A DNA stretch of 64,000 nucleotides from an uncultured Alphaproteobacteria bacterium (GTDB lineage Bacteria > Pseudomonadota > Alphaproteobacteria > CAAHEQ01 > UBA3637): assembly GCA_944392555.1 (NCBI GenBank), contig CALXWZ010000004.1:1-64000 (forward strand), given 5' to 3'. A program made the position numbers and the translations under genes. Positions 42,154 to 51,333 of the stretch are shown here, in pieces (positions within the stretch are counted from its first letter, which is position 1; each line of letters opens with the position of its first letter). A model generated the notes under the pieces. The model did no database searches. It was given only the letters and a program-made list of their open reading frames with translations, and had not been told where the DNA came from.

Positions 42154-43310
42154 AATTGCGATTCCTCCACGGCTTGAACGATAGCCCGAACGGCTTGTTC
42201 GGGTTGCTTGATAACCACAAACGGCAATCGGCTTTCAAAAATTAACCGTTCGCCCACGTTGGCATTCGTGCCGTCCATTCGCACGACGAGCGGAATGCCT
42301 ACGGATATTTCTTTTGATGCGTCAATTAACCCCTGCGCAATGGTATCGCAACGGGTTAATCCGCCGAAGATATTGATAAAAATGCCTTCAACGTTCGGCT
42401 CCGAAAGAGCTAATTTAAAGGCGCGTGTGACGGCGTTTCCCGTCGGCTCCGTGCCGACATCCAATAAGCAGGCGGGTCGGCCGTTATGCGCCTCCAACAA
42501 TTCCACGGTTGCCGCGCCCAATCCCGAGCCGTTGACAAGACACGCAATATTGCCGTTAAACGGTGTATATTTAAAATGATAACGCTCTGCCAAGGCTTCA
42601 CGCTCACGCCCCGTCGGCACTTCTTTTAGTGACATAATATCCGGAAACCGTTCAATCGCTTCATCATCAAAAGCAATGCGACATTCGCCGATAACCCACT
42701 TATGGCGCGGTGTTAAAATAAGGGGATTGATTTCCACACCGATGGCATCATACGTTTTAAAGATGTTAAACATCTGTCGCAAAATGTTCAGCAGTGTTGT
42801 TTGGGGCAAGCCCTTAACGCCGAATGCCTGAATCACCCGATACCAATATAAAAGCGTCGGGCGCATGTGAGATATTTCAAATTCTTCTGTTCGATTGTTG
42901 GCCAATACGGTGAAAATATAGCAGTTTCGTGCTAAATCCAACCGAAGAGATATGCCGAATGATTGTTCAATTTCTACCGTTTCTTCAATATAGACGCGAT
43001 TAACGACTTGCCCGGCATAATTCATCGTCGGCGATAAAAATAAATGCGTTAACATACTTTCGGTTATTTCCCGCACCTCCTCGGGTGAGGTTGCAATTTG
43101 AACACCGCCACGTTTGTCTTCCGGAGCATCTACAAAATTACCGGTTGCACGATTAGGATCATAAATTTGCGCCTTTACCTGCCATGACGTGCCACCGATT
43201 TCGGTTGCAATTTGTTGCGCCTCTTCAGGCGTATAAGCCACTCTTCCTTTTAAAACGGGCAGATTATATGATTTAAAAATACGTTTGTTTTGATACTCGT
43301 GAATTTCCAT
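42150..43310 (-). CDS. Succinyl-CoA synthetase beta-like (ATP-grasp) protein
   Basis: 386 residues from ATG 43310 (MEIHEYQ), the family start; longer starts lack support. Motifs: EYQNKRIFKSYNLPVLKG, VKAQIYDPNR (in place of VKAQIHAGGR), IFINIFGGLTRCDTIAQGL (family NIFGGI.RCD). CLLDVGTEPTG replaces the usual FLDVGGGA. First gene of the two-gene unit. Paired with a degenerate alpha subunit, so a non-standard role or decay is likely. Confidence 0.85.
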   Translation of the reverse strand: MEIHEYQNKRIFKSYNLPVLKGRVAYTPEEAQQIATEIGGTSWQVKAQIYDPNRATGNFVDAPEDKRGGVQIATSPEEVREITESMLTHLFLSPTMNYAGQVVNRVYIEETVEIEQSFGISLRLDLARNCYIFTVLANNRTEEFEISHMRPTLLYWYRVIQAFGVKGLPQTTLLNILRQMFNIFKTYDAIGVEINPLILTPRHKWVIGECRIAFDDEAIERFPDIMSLKEVPTGREREALAERYHFKYTPFNGNIACLVNGSGLGAATVELLEAHNGRPACLLDVGTEPTGNAVTRAFKLALSEPNVEGIFINIFGGLTRCDTIAQGLIDASKEISVGIPLVVRMDGTNANVGERLIFESRLPFVVIKQPEQAVRAIVQAVEESQL

Positions 43311-43572
43311 GGTATTCCGTTTCATCATCAAGAAAATCAATTCTGTTTGCAGTTTGGCATAAAATAAAGGCGATGTCCAGCGCTTTTTCGTTTATGACGT
43401 GTTTTCGTGAGGAATTTCAATAAAAAGCTGTTGACAAATCGGTAAAATCCGTATATAGAAAAAAGCAAGGGCGTCCTGCCCGCGTGCGGTTTCTGGGCCG
43501 GTGTAAAAACGGCAAGTTATGATAGCGGAACGCACAAAGAACTTTCCGATACATTTTTGATGAGGTGATTGA

Positions 43573-44838
43573 ATGCAATTACAGGATTTAAAAAAGAAAA
43601 CGCCGGCAGAATTATTGATGTATGCCGAAGATTTGGGTGTAGAAAACGCAACGTCTTTGCGCACACAGGATTTAATGTATGCCATATTGAAAAAACTCTC
43701 GGAATCCGAAACAACGTTATACGGTGAGGGTGTATTGGAAGTTATGCAGGACGGATTTGGATTTTTGCGCTCGCCCGAGGCGAATTACTTGGCCGGGCCG
43801 GATGATATTTATGTGGCTCCGCACCATATTAAAAAATGGGGATTAAGAACGGGAGATACGGTATCGGGCGAGATTGATGCACCGAAAAACGGGGAGCGGT
43901 ATTTTTCCCTTGCCAAAATCAATACCGTTAATTTTGAAGACCCCGAAGAATTGCGGTATCGCGTGAATTTTGATGATTTAACACCGCTTTATCCCGATAA
44001 ACCGATTGTGATGGAATATGGTGACGGCAGTCCCGAAAGCATGAAGGATTTAACGCCACGGATTATTGATTTGGTTTGTCCGCAAGGAAAAGGGCAACGG
44101 TGTTTGATTGTTGCTCCGCCTCGGACGGGTAAAACAGTGATGCTGAAAAACATTGCTCATTCCATTGAGCATAATCATCCCGAAGCACACTTGATTATGT
44201 TGTTAATTGATGAACGCCCCGAGGAAGTGACGGATATGATTCGCTCCATTAAGGGGGAAGTGATTAGTTCCACGTTTGATGAGCCGGCCGCACGCCATGT
44301 TCAAGTTGCCGAAATGGTAATTGAGAAAGCAAAACGGTTGGTGGAACATAAAAAAGACGTGATTATTTTATTGGATTCCATTACGCGTTTATCCAGAGCC
44401 TATAATACGGTGATTCCGAGTTCGGGAAAGGTGTTGACGGGTGGTGTGGATGCCAATGCATTGCAACGGCCGAAACGGTTTTTCGGTGCGGCTCGGAATG
44501 TGGAAGAGGGTGGCTCGCTCACAATTTTCGGAACGGCATTGATTGAAACGGGTTCGCGTATGGATGAAGTGATTTTTGAAGAGTTTAAAGGAACGGGTAA
44601 TTCCGAAATTATTTTAGACCGTAAAGTATCGGATAAACGAATATTCCCCGCGATTGACATTATTAAATCGGGCACACGAAACGAAGAACTTTTGGTGGAT
44701 AAAAACAAATTGCCGAAAATGTGGATTTTGCGCCGTATTTTGATGCCGATGGGGGTAACGGATTCCATGGAATTTTTAATGGATAAATTGCGCCAGAGCA
44801 AAACAAATGCCGAATTTTTTGAAAGTATGAATCAATAA
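43573..44838 (+). CDS. rho: Transcription termination factor Rho
   Basis: 421 residues. RNA-binding N-terminal fold ([20 protein letters not shown]), Walker [15 protein letters not shown], Walker [17 protein letters not shown], and R-loop region [15 protein letters not shown] hexameric RNA helicase that ends transcription. GAGGTGATTG precedes the ATG. Confidence 0.97.
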   Translation: MQLQDLKKKTPAELLMYAEDLGVENATSLRTQDLMYAILKKLSESETTLYGEGVLEVMQDGFGFLRSPEANYLAGPDDIYVAPHHIKKWGLRTGDTVSGEIDAPKNGERYFSLAKINTVNFEDPEELRYRVNFDDLTPLYPDKPIVMEYGDGSPESMKDLTPRIIDLVCPQGKGQRCLIVAPPRTGKTVMLKNIAHSIEHNHPEAHLIMLLIDERPEEVTDMIRSIKGEVISSTFDEPAARHVQVAEMVIEKAKRLVEHKKDVIILLDSITRLSRAYNTVIPSSGKVLTGGVDANALQRPKRFFGAARNVEEGGSLTIFGTALIETGSRMDEVIFEEFKGTGNSEIILDRKVSDKRIFPAIDIIKSGTRNEELLVDKNKLPKMWILRRILMPMGVTDSMEFLMDKLRQSKTNAEFFESMNQ

Positions 44839-45165
44839 TATGCACAATGCGTGAGGGGCATTGCTCTGCTTGCGAGTGGTTGTAATTTACGGATTACGAG
44901 TCGCTTATTGCCGTTAGGGTAAGTATTAGGGTAAATATGCTGTCGGCGCTTATGAGGCATCGGCACTGATTGAGTAATAATGTAAAGATAACAGCGGAGT
45001 GTGTATCCGTATCAAATCGGATATATAGCCAAACACGAGCGGTTGCGCCCAACGTGGCGAATACAGATGATATCAGATAGATTTTACCGACTGATATGAA
45101 TAACGGAGAGGATGTGAAATAACTGCACGAACAATTATAAAATTTGATTTTTGTGCGTTTTTTAC
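44839..45165. other. Non-coding gap after rho
   Basis: Carries a weak stem CAATGC (44845–44850)/GCATTG (44858–44863) without a T-run and a CGCC...GGCG hairpin near 45050. No ORF supported. It shares the short string GGTAAATAT with two other gaps (12055, 39227), possibly repeat remnants. Confidence 0.4.
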
Positions 45166-45194
45166 TTGACTTAACAGATTCTTAATGATATAAA
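45166..45194 (+). promoter_or_regulatory. Promoter of rpsP–rimM–trmD–rplS
   Basis: TTGACT (45166–45171), 17-base spacer, TATAAA (45189–45194). Confidence 0.8.
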
Positions 45195-45200
45195 GAGACA

Positions 45201-45333
45201 TCTTTCATAAACTGAAATGCGTTTTTCAGTCTCCAAGGAGATACATCAATCCGCGATGGTTCGTGCATTGGTGCGAAACGTGTATTTTGGTTTTTGAACG
45301 GTAAATAAGACAAGAAAGAAAGGAAAAAAATAA
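45201..45333 (+). promoter_or_regulatory. Structured rpsP leader
   Basis: About 130 untranslated bases with hairpins ACTGAAA...TTTTCAGT and TCTCC/GGAGA, suggesting post-transcriptional control of the operon; the ligand, if any, is unknown. Confidence 0.5.
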
Positions 45334-45750
45334 ATGTCAGTACGTATTCGTTTAGCCCGTGGGGGTTCTAAAAAACGTCCGGTTCATAAAATCGTTGTTG
45401 CCGATAAACGGGCACCGCGTGACGGTCGTTTCATTGAAGCTTTGGGATTTTATAATCCGTTGTTGCCGAAAGATCATGCCGATGCATTGCGCGTGAACGC
45501 CGAAGCCGCCAAAAAATGGATGGCTCAAGGGGCAGAATTAACAGAACGTGTGCAAAAATTGTTTGCCATTCTCGGATTGGCAGAAAAACCGGCCATTCGT
45601 GAACAGCCGAAAAAATCGGCTCCGAAAGCCAAAGCACAAGAACGTATGAAAGAAGCTCAAGAAAAAGCTGAAGCCGCTCGCGCAGCTGCCGAAGCCGAAG
45701 CAGCCGCAGCTGCCGAATCTGCTTCTTCCGAAACAGCGTCGGCCGAATAG
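45334..45750 (+). CDS. rpsP: 30S ribosomal protein S16
   Basis: 138 residues. Core [35 protein letters not shown]. The last ~50 residues are an Ala/Glu/Lys tail beyond the usual 80–90 residue core, as in other alphaproteobacteria. AGAAAGGAAA precedes the ATG. First gene of the operon. Confidence 0.97.
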   Translation: MSVRIRLARGGSKKRPVHKIVVADKRAPRDGRFIEALGFYNPLLPKDHADALRVNAEAAKKWMAQGAELTERVQKLFAILGLAEKPAIREQPKKSAPKAKAQERMKEAQEKAEAARAAAEAEAAAAAESASSETASAE

Positions 45751-45760
45751 GAGATAAGAA

Positions 45761-46276
45761 ATGTCCCAACTCGTCTGCGTCGGTCAAATCATCAATGTTC
45801 ACGGAATTAAAGGTGCGATTAAGATAAAATCGTATCTGACGAATCCGATGGATATTGATTCATTCGGACCTGTCACGGATAAGCAGGAAAAACAAACATT
45901 TCATTTAAAAGCACATAGCCAAAAACAAGGGATTGTGTTGGCGTCTATTAAAGGTGTGAACGATAGAACAACCGCCGAGGCTTTAAAAGGGATGTATTTA
46001 TACGTCAATCGGGCGCAGTTGCCGGAATCTAAATCAGACGAATATTACTACTGTGATTTAGTCGGGTTAACGGTGATGCGTGGCGATAAAGTTTTCGGAA
46101 CGGTGGAATCGGTTGAAAATTTCGGTGCCGGAGATATTGTGAATATCAAATTAACAAACGGCAAAATTTATCCGTTTGATTTTTCGGATGCAACGTTTCC
46201 CGTTGTGTCAATCGCGGAAAAGAAAATGGAAATTTGTTTGCCGGCGGGAATGGAGGAAGTGATACATGAAGATTAA
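45761..46276 (+). CDS. rimM: Ribosome maturation factor RimM
   Basis: 171 residues. VGQIINVHGIKGAIKIKSYL, YYCDLVGLTVM, GAGDIVNI. Binds S19 during 30S maturation. PRC-barrel C-terminus. Overlaps trmD by 11 bases. Confidence 0.95.
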   Translation: MSQLVCVGQIINVHGIKGAIKIKSYLTNPMDIDSFGPVTDKQEKQTFHLKAHSQKQGIVLASIKGVNDRTTAEALKGMYLYVNRAQLPESKSDEYYYCDLVGLTVMRGDKVFGTVESVENFGAGDIVNIKLTNGKIYPFDFSDATFPVVSIAEKKMEICLPAGMEEVIHED

Positions 46277-46955
46277 TGTGTTAACACTTTATCCCGAAAT
46301 GTTTCCCGGATTTTTGGGGTATTCATTAGCCGGCAAAGCATTAGCCGAACAGAAGTATCAGCTGAATGTTGTGAATATTCGTGATTTTGCAACGGATAAC
46401 TATAAATCGGTGGATGATACGCCGTTTGGCGGTGGTGCGGGAATGATTATGAAGCCCGATGTATTGGATTCGGCGATTAAAGCCACTTATACACAGGGCG
46501 ATATTTATTATTTATCACCGCGCGGAGAAGTTTTTAATCAAAAAACGGCACACGCTTTTGCACAAAAAGATGAAATGACGTTTATTTGCGGACGATTCGA
46601 GGGGATTGACGAACGTATTCTTGAAAAATGGCAGATAAAAGAGATTAGTATCGGAGATTTCGTGCTTTCGGGCGGAGAGCCTGCTCTTTTAACCATGTTG
46701 GATGCGGTCATTCGGTTATTACCGTCAGTAATGGGGAACAAACAATCCATGAGTGAGGAAAGTTTTGAAAACGGATTATTGGAATATCCGCAATATACAA
46801 AGCCTCAAAATTGGGAGGGACGTTTGGTTCCCGATGTTCTTGTATCCGGGCATCATGCCAAAATCAATGCATGGCGTTTGGAACAATCAATCGCATTAAC
46901 CAAAACAAGAAGACCAGACTTGTGGACAAGTTATCTGGCTCAAAAAAAAGATTAA
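46266..46955 (+). CDS. trmD: tRNA (guanine-N1)-methyltransferase TrmD
   Basis: 229 residues. SPOUT fold: LTLYPEMFPGFLGYSLAGKA, VDDTPFGGGAGMIMKPDVL, CGRFEGIDERILEKW, IGDFVLSGGEPALL. Methylates G37 of tRNAs to stop frameshifting. Confidence 0.97.
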   Translation: MKINVLTLYPEMFPGFLGYSLAGKALAEQKYQLNVVNIRDFATDNYKSVDDTPFGGGAGMIMKPDVLDSAIKATYTQGDIYYLSPRGEVFNQKTAHAFAQKDEMTFICGRFEGIDERILEKWQIKEISIGDFVLSGGEPALLTMLDAVIRLLPSVMGNKQSMSEESFENGLLEYPQYTKPQNWEGRLVPDVLVSGHHAKINAWRLEQSIALTKTRRPDLWTSYLAQKKD

Positions 46956-46969
46956 GAAAGGAATAAAAA

Positions 46970-47341
46970 ATGAACTTAATTAAAGAATTAGAAAACGAAC
47001 AAATTGCCAAACTCGGCAAAACGGTTCCTGATTTCAAAGCCGGCGATACAGTGCGGGTTATGTATAAAATCGTTGAAGATAAAGGCCGTGAACGGTTGCA
47101 AGCGTATGAAGGCGTTTGCATCGCTCGTCACAACGATGGATTAAATTCTTCTTGCGTTATCCGCAAAATTTCATTCGGCGAAGGGGTGGAAAGAATTTTC
47201 CCGATTTATTCTCCGAATGTTGCCAGCATTGAAGTGGTGCGTCGCGGTAAAGTTGTGCGCTCCAAAATCTATTACTTGCGCAACCTGTTTGGTAAAAAAG
47301 CCCGTATTGCGGAAGATAAAGCAATGGATAACGAAGATTAA
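46970..47341 (+). CDS. rplS: 50S ribosomal protein L19
   Basis: 123 residues: [60 protein letters not shown]-type block ([16 protein letters not shown]). Ends the operon before a terminator. Confidence 0.97.
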   Translation: MNLIKELENEQIAKLGKTVPDFKAGDTVRVMYKIVEDKGRERLQAYEGVCIARHNDGLNSSCVIRKISFGEGVERIFPIYSPNVASIEVVRRGKVVRSKIYYLRNLFGKKARIAEDKAMDNED

Positions 47342-47361
47342 TTCGTATTTACCGTTCAAAA

Positions 47362-47393
47362 ACACCTGCTTTTTTAGGCGGGTGTTTTTTTTG
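47362..47393 (+). terminator. Terminator of the rpsP operon
   Basis: ACACCTGC (47362–47369)/GCGGGTGT (47378–47385), then eight or more T. Confidence 0.93.
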
Positions 47394-47503
47394 CTTTCTG
47401 TTTTAATAACTTGGTTTGGTTTAGGGATTAGGGTTTATCTTATAATGCATCAGCGGAAAGAATAATGCGCTATAATGTGAATAGTTTGTTTATTGAAAAA
47501 TGA

Positions 47504-47532
47504 TTGACAATAAAATGAATGTGTGATAGTAT
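47504..47532 (+). promoter_or_regulatory. Promoter of the 220-aa gene
   Basis: TTGACA (47504–47509), 17-base spacer, TAGTAT (47527–47532). Confidence 0.8.
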
Positions 47533-47536
47533 CACA
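47522..47536. promoter_or_regulatory. Operator palindrome over the -10 box
   Basis: TGTGAT-AGT-ATCACA, perfect palindrome covering the -10. The string AGTATCACA (47528–47536) recurs 26 bases on at 47554–47562, suggesting a repressor binding both. Confidence 0.65.
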
Positions 47537-47583
47537 TCAAAATCACGCAAGGGAGTATCACAAAATATAAGACAGGAGAAAAT

Positions 47584-48246
47584 ATGCAAAAGCCATTTAA
47601 TTTATCCGAAGCCGAAAAGCGGATGAAAAATGAAGAAAATGTTATTGATGTAGAAGTTCAAGTGTTAGATACACCGCCTGTTTCGCGGGAAGAAATAGAA
47701 CGAAAGGTTCAGAAAATACGAGAGGGAATTGCATTCCAAGAATATTATTATAAACATATTGTGCATGATGTAATGCGTGCGGCCTATCAGTATGATGATG
47801 TGCGCTTGGCTCGGATTTGTTATGCGTGCGAGCCCAAATCTTTGTATTTTACTTATACTAAAAACGGCAAAGATCAATCTATTCTTTTTGCAGCCTTAGA
47901 GGGGAAAAAAGAAAAATTGTATAATTATATTTTGTCCCGCACGGATTGGACGGTTGCTTCTTACAGAGCAGAGTTTATCAAAAACATATATCCCAATAAA
48001 AAAATGGGGACACCTGCCATGCGTGCCAAAACAAAAAGTGTTCAATCCGAAATTTTCCGGTTGGAAAGAATGGCTCGCCAGACGGAACGTCTTTTGAATG
48101 CAAGCGCAAGAAACAAGCAAGCGGTAGAATTGAAGCAATTACGTGCTGAATTTGCAACACAGCGGGCAAAAGCCGTTTGTCCGGATGTTAAGCAACGGTT
48201 AAGTTGGCGTAAAGCAATTTTGGAGCATTTTAAAAGGCAAAGATAA
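47584..48246 (+). CDS. 220-aa hypothetical protein under operator control
   Basis: ACAGGAGAAA precedes the ATG. Charged and helical; the centre (RLARICYACEPKSLYFTYTK, SILFAALEGKKEKLYNYILS) resembles a degenerate ankyrin-like pair; the C-terminus is very basic and coiled (about 145–220). No signal peptide. The operator over its promoter suggests it is switched on only under certain conditions. Function unknown. Confidence 0.75.
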   Translation: MQKPFNLSEAEKRMKNEENVIDVEVQVLDTPPVSREEIERKVQKIREGIAFQEYYYKHIVHDVMRAAYQYDDVRLARICYACEPKSLYFTYTKNGKDQSILFAALEGKKEKLYNYILSRTDWTVASYRAEFIKNIYPNKKMGTPAMRAKTKSVQSEIFRLERMARQTERLLNASARNKQAVELKQLRAEFATQRAKAVCPDVKQRLSWRKAILEHFKRQR

Positions 48247-48296
48247 ATTGCTTCTCTGAGTGATGAGCTCTGAGATGCCGAAAACAATATGGAACT

Positions 48297-48328
48297 AAAA
48301 CGCCGAGGAGTTTTTTTCGGCGTTTTTT
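48297..48328 (+). terminator. Terminator of the 220-aa gene
   Basis: AAAACGCCGA (48297–48306)/TCGGCGTTTT (48317–48326), then further T. Confidence 0.9.
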
Positions 48329-48793
48329 ATGATTGTTTATTTTTATAAAATGTGATTTCTAAATCTAACCGATGCGTGAACATAATATCACAAAGCGGAA
48401 TTGAAACCAACGGTTTTGAATACAACTGTATTCAGGCGAAAGCTGAAAATAAAAAGTTAGCAAAACGTATGATGCAAGTTATAAAAATGATGAGTTGCAC
48501 CACATATAAAATTGCAATTCCGAGCATATTTAAATATCCGTTTGAAGTGATAAGGAAAAGTCAAACAAAATGATATTGCTTTTGATTTTGTGTAAGCGTA
48601 ACGAACAAGGCGATTCCGGTTTATCCGATTTTAATGGTATCAAGGAGCGTGTTTTATGAAAAATAACGGCGTGTATGGCAGAATGAAATTCTAAAAAGAG
48701 GAGAATAAAAATGTCGGAGCTTAAAACCCCGACATTTGTTCATTCATTTCACTATAAACACTCATTTTCATAAAGATATATGAAAGTTTCCGA
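48329..48793. other. Non-coding gap with a hairpin before ddh
   Basis: Contains AAATGTCGG (48709–48717)/CCGACATTT (48729–48737), which serves as a stop structure for the minus-strand ddh end and plus-strand readthrough. A 12-codon ORF (48657) precedes it, unsupported. Nothing else found. Confidence 0.5.
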
Positions 48794-49705
48794 TTAGTAT
48801 CCTTCCAATTTTTCCTCAATCGTATTGCCGGATAGATATTCAATAATCGGGCGTTCAATAAAGGTATAGACACCATATTCCTCTTTATTATAGGCACTCA
48901 TACATGCCCGTGCGGAGGCAACCATAATGTTTGCCGTAAATTCGGGATTGATACCCTCAACCGTATAGAGTTGATTCACTTCCATACCCGTGCGTTCAAT
49001 CGTTGCCGAGTGATGCAATGTATTATAAGGTTGAATACTTTTCACGGGCAGAATTTCCGTCGGGTCCATTTTAAAATACGGATCAGCCAAAATGGCTTTT
49101 TTGATTTCTTCTAAATCAGCATCCTTTTCAAGTTCAATATAGACGCGCCGTTTTTGCTTTCCGCGTCCGTTTGCAAGCGTCAACGCCACGGCATCTTTAA
49201 CGCCTTTAAAGGATTTGACTTGCACCGTGTGACCCATACTGCGACCGCCTTTTTCGCCCCCGAAAGTTGTTGTGGTGTGTCCCGTTAATGAAACAACTTT
49301 CATCAATGCTCGCACGAGCGAGTCGGTGCCCGGATCCCAACCGGCCGACATAATGGAAACAACTTTTTTCACTTTGGCCGTAACATCTAATTCTCGGCGT
49401 AATCCGACAATACGTTGGTGTTCGTCAAAACTGTCAACCGTGCAAATACCGAGTGCGTGATACTCTTTAATTCGTTGCGGGACTTCCCGTGACGGAATAC
49501 AAAGCAATGCAACATCTACATTTTTGAGTTTTGTAATATCAGAAACCACAATCGTATTTTCCAAATCGGGATCGTCCCCGTGTGCAATGGATGAGGCACG
49601 CCGAACAACGCCTGCCAAAACCATATCCGAACACTCGGATATTGCGCGTTTACACGCTCTGCCGATATTTCCCCACCCCACGATTGCCACTGATATTTTT
49701 TGCAT
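48794..49705 (-). CDS. ddh: meso-Diaminopimelate dehydrogenase
   Basis: 303 residues. NADPH-dependent amination of tetrahydrodipicolinate to meso-DAP in one step. Nucleotide site VAIVGWGNIGRACKRAI; MSAGWDPGTDSLVRAL; GGEKGGRSMGHTVQVKSFKG; TGMEVNQLYTVEGINPEFTA. The enzyme is best known from Firmicutes, Bacteroidetes and actinobacteria; its presence here may reflect transfer. It overlaps the glgA stop (TAATG). Confidence 0.92.
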   Translation of the reverse strand: MQKISVAIVGWGNIGRACKRAISECSDMVLAGVVRRASSIAHGDDPDLENTIVVSDITKLKNVDVALLCIPSREVPQRIKEYHALGICTVDSFDEHQRIVGLRRELDVTAKVKKVVSIMSAGWDPGTDSLVRALMKVVSLTGHTTTTFGGEKGGRSMGHTVQVKSFKGVKDAVALTLANGRGKQKRRVYIELEKDADLEEIKKAILADPYFKMDPTEILPVKSIQPYNTLHHSATIERTGMEVNQLYTVEGINPEFTANIMVASARACMSAYNKEEYGVYTFIERPIIEYLSGNTIEEKLEGY

Positions 49706-51186
49706 TAGTATACTCCTGCCATTTTGCTATATAAGTTTTTATAATCCATGGAGGATTTATTCCATGAATAGTTTTGCTTCATTGCCATTTTCCGCATCAT
49801 GCGGATATGTTCGGGACGGTCAAAATACGTTGCGTTTGCCCACCCGATTGTGTTATACAGTGCCCGAGACGAAATGTCGTGAAATTTAAATCCCGTTCCG
49901 ACACCGTATTGTTCGTTATAATTCAAAATCGTATCTTCCAAACCGCCCGTTGCGCGTCCGACGGGTAAAGCGCCATACGTTTGGCTGACCATCTGTTTTA
50001 ACCCGCACGGCTCATAAATAGACGGAACAAGCGAAAAATCGGCCCCTGCATCCATCAAATGCTCCGTTTCACCCTCAAAACCGATATGAACGCCGATTTT
50101 GCCGGGATATTTCTTCGGGAGCGAGTCAAAATAATCTTGTATCCAACCATCACCGTTGCCCATAATCACGAATTGGCATTCCATCGTGTTCAATACCGGC
50201 TCAATACAGTCGGAAAGCATTTTAACGCCTTTTTGCTCTGTTAGTCGCACGGCCATGGAGAAAATCGGTTTTTCCGTTGATGCTAAATGAAACCGGTTGA
50301 CTAATTCTTTTTTATTTTGGGCTTTGCCTTCGTCCGAACTATCCCATGTGTATTGATGCGGAATTACAATATCTTTTTGCGGATTCCACATCTGTGTATC
50401 AATGCCGTTTAAAATACCGACTAAATCACCTTGCCGTTCACGCAACATAAAATCCAAACCGGCACCGTATTCGGGTGTGAGAATTTCCCTTGCATAATTC
50501 GGTGAAACCGTATTGAGTTTATCGGCGAAACGAATACCGCCTTTAAGCAAGTTAATTCTACCGTAATCTTCAAATGCGCCGGCATTAAAATCCGCCCAAT
50601 CAACTTTGGCATAAGGCACAACGTCGGCTCCGTATTTCCCTTGGTAAGGTAAGTTATGAAGCGTTAATAAACTTCTGGTATTTGCGAAAAACGGATCGTG
50701 GTCATGCTTTAAATAATAGGGAGCCAAAGCTGTTTGCCAATCGTGCACGTGGACAACGTCCGGCCGGAAATTTAAATCTTTGGCCGTTTGAAGGGCTGCC
50801 CGCGTAAAGAATGAATAGCGGTAAGCATTATCCCAGTATTCCGTATGTGTATTGCAATCATCATACAAGCCGTGTTGGCGATAAATCGGGCGTCCGAAGT
50901 ATTTATTAAACTCGATGAAATATGTTTCAACCCCCGCCACAAAGTTTGATTGGTGAACGCTGAAAAATTCCTGACAGTTGCCCATATTAACGCAATTTCC
51001 CTGCATGCGCGGGAAAAGACCGTATTTTTGATAATCAATGGATGAATAAAGCGGAATAATAACCTTAACGTTTACTCCGTGTTCAGATGCCAACGATTTT
51101 GGCAAAGCCCCCACAACATCACCCAAACCGCCGGTTTTAATAAACGGTGTCATCTCACTTGCGATAAACAAAATATTTTGTGCCAT
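49705..51186 (-). CDS. glgA: Glycogen synthase GlgA
   Basis: 493 residues, GT5 family. ADP-glucose site FIKTGGLGDVVGALPKSL (about 16); VHVHDWQTALAPYYLKHD; C-terminal VRLTEQKG, PSIYEPCGLKQMVSQTYGAL (catalytic E-x7-E type), PVGRATGGLEDT. Other glycogen genes are not in the window. Co-transcribed with ddh by the overlap. Confidence 0.95.
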   Translation of the reverse strand: MAQNILFIASEMTPFIKTGGLGDVVGALPKSLASEHGVNVKVIIPLYSSIDYQKYGLFPRMQGNCVNMGNCQEFFSVHQSNFVAGVETYFIEFNKYFGRPIYRQHGLYDDCNTHTEYWDNAYRYSFFTRAALQTAKDLNFRPDVVHVHDWQTALAPYYLKHDHDPFFANTRSLLTLHNLPYQGKYGADVVPYAKVDWADFNAGAFEDYGRINLLKGGIRFADKLNTVSPNYAREILTPEYGAGLDFMLRERQGDLVGILNGIDTQMWNPQKDIVIPHQYTWDSSDEGKAQNKKELVNRFHLASTEKPIFSMAVRLTEQKGVKMLSDCIEPVLNTMECQFVIMGNGDGWIQDYFDSLPKKYPGKIGVHIGFEGETEHLMDAGADFSLVPSIYEPCGLKQMVSQTYGALPVGRATGGLEDTILNYNEQYGVGTGFKFHDISSRALYNTIGWANATYFDRPEHIRMMRKMAMKQNYSWNKSSMDYKNLYSKMAGVY

Positions 51187-51265
51187 ATAGCCCCCCTTGG
51201 TTTAATCTGTGAGTATCTTATCTGAAAAAAAAGTGTGATGCAAGTATTATTTTATTTTTTTTCAC

Positions 51266-51294
51266 TTGCTTTCGATATCAAAAAAAGGTATGCT
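51266..51294 (+). promoter_or_regulatory. Promoter of recJ
   Basis: TTGCTT (51266–51271), 17-base spacer, TATGCT (51289–51294). Confidence 0.6.
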
Positions 51295-51333
51295 GGATCC
51301 GAATAAGAAATAAATTAAGGTTGTGAAGAAAAG

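Noticed and set aside
12013-45100. GGTAAATAT shared by three gaps (12055, 39227, 44934) as a repeat family
   Set aside because: Only nine bases agree and the flanks do not align; in AT-rich DNA this may be chance.
48352-48573. 73-aa plus-strand ORF after the terminator
   Set aside because: No ribosome binding site or recognisable composition; lies between two stop structures.
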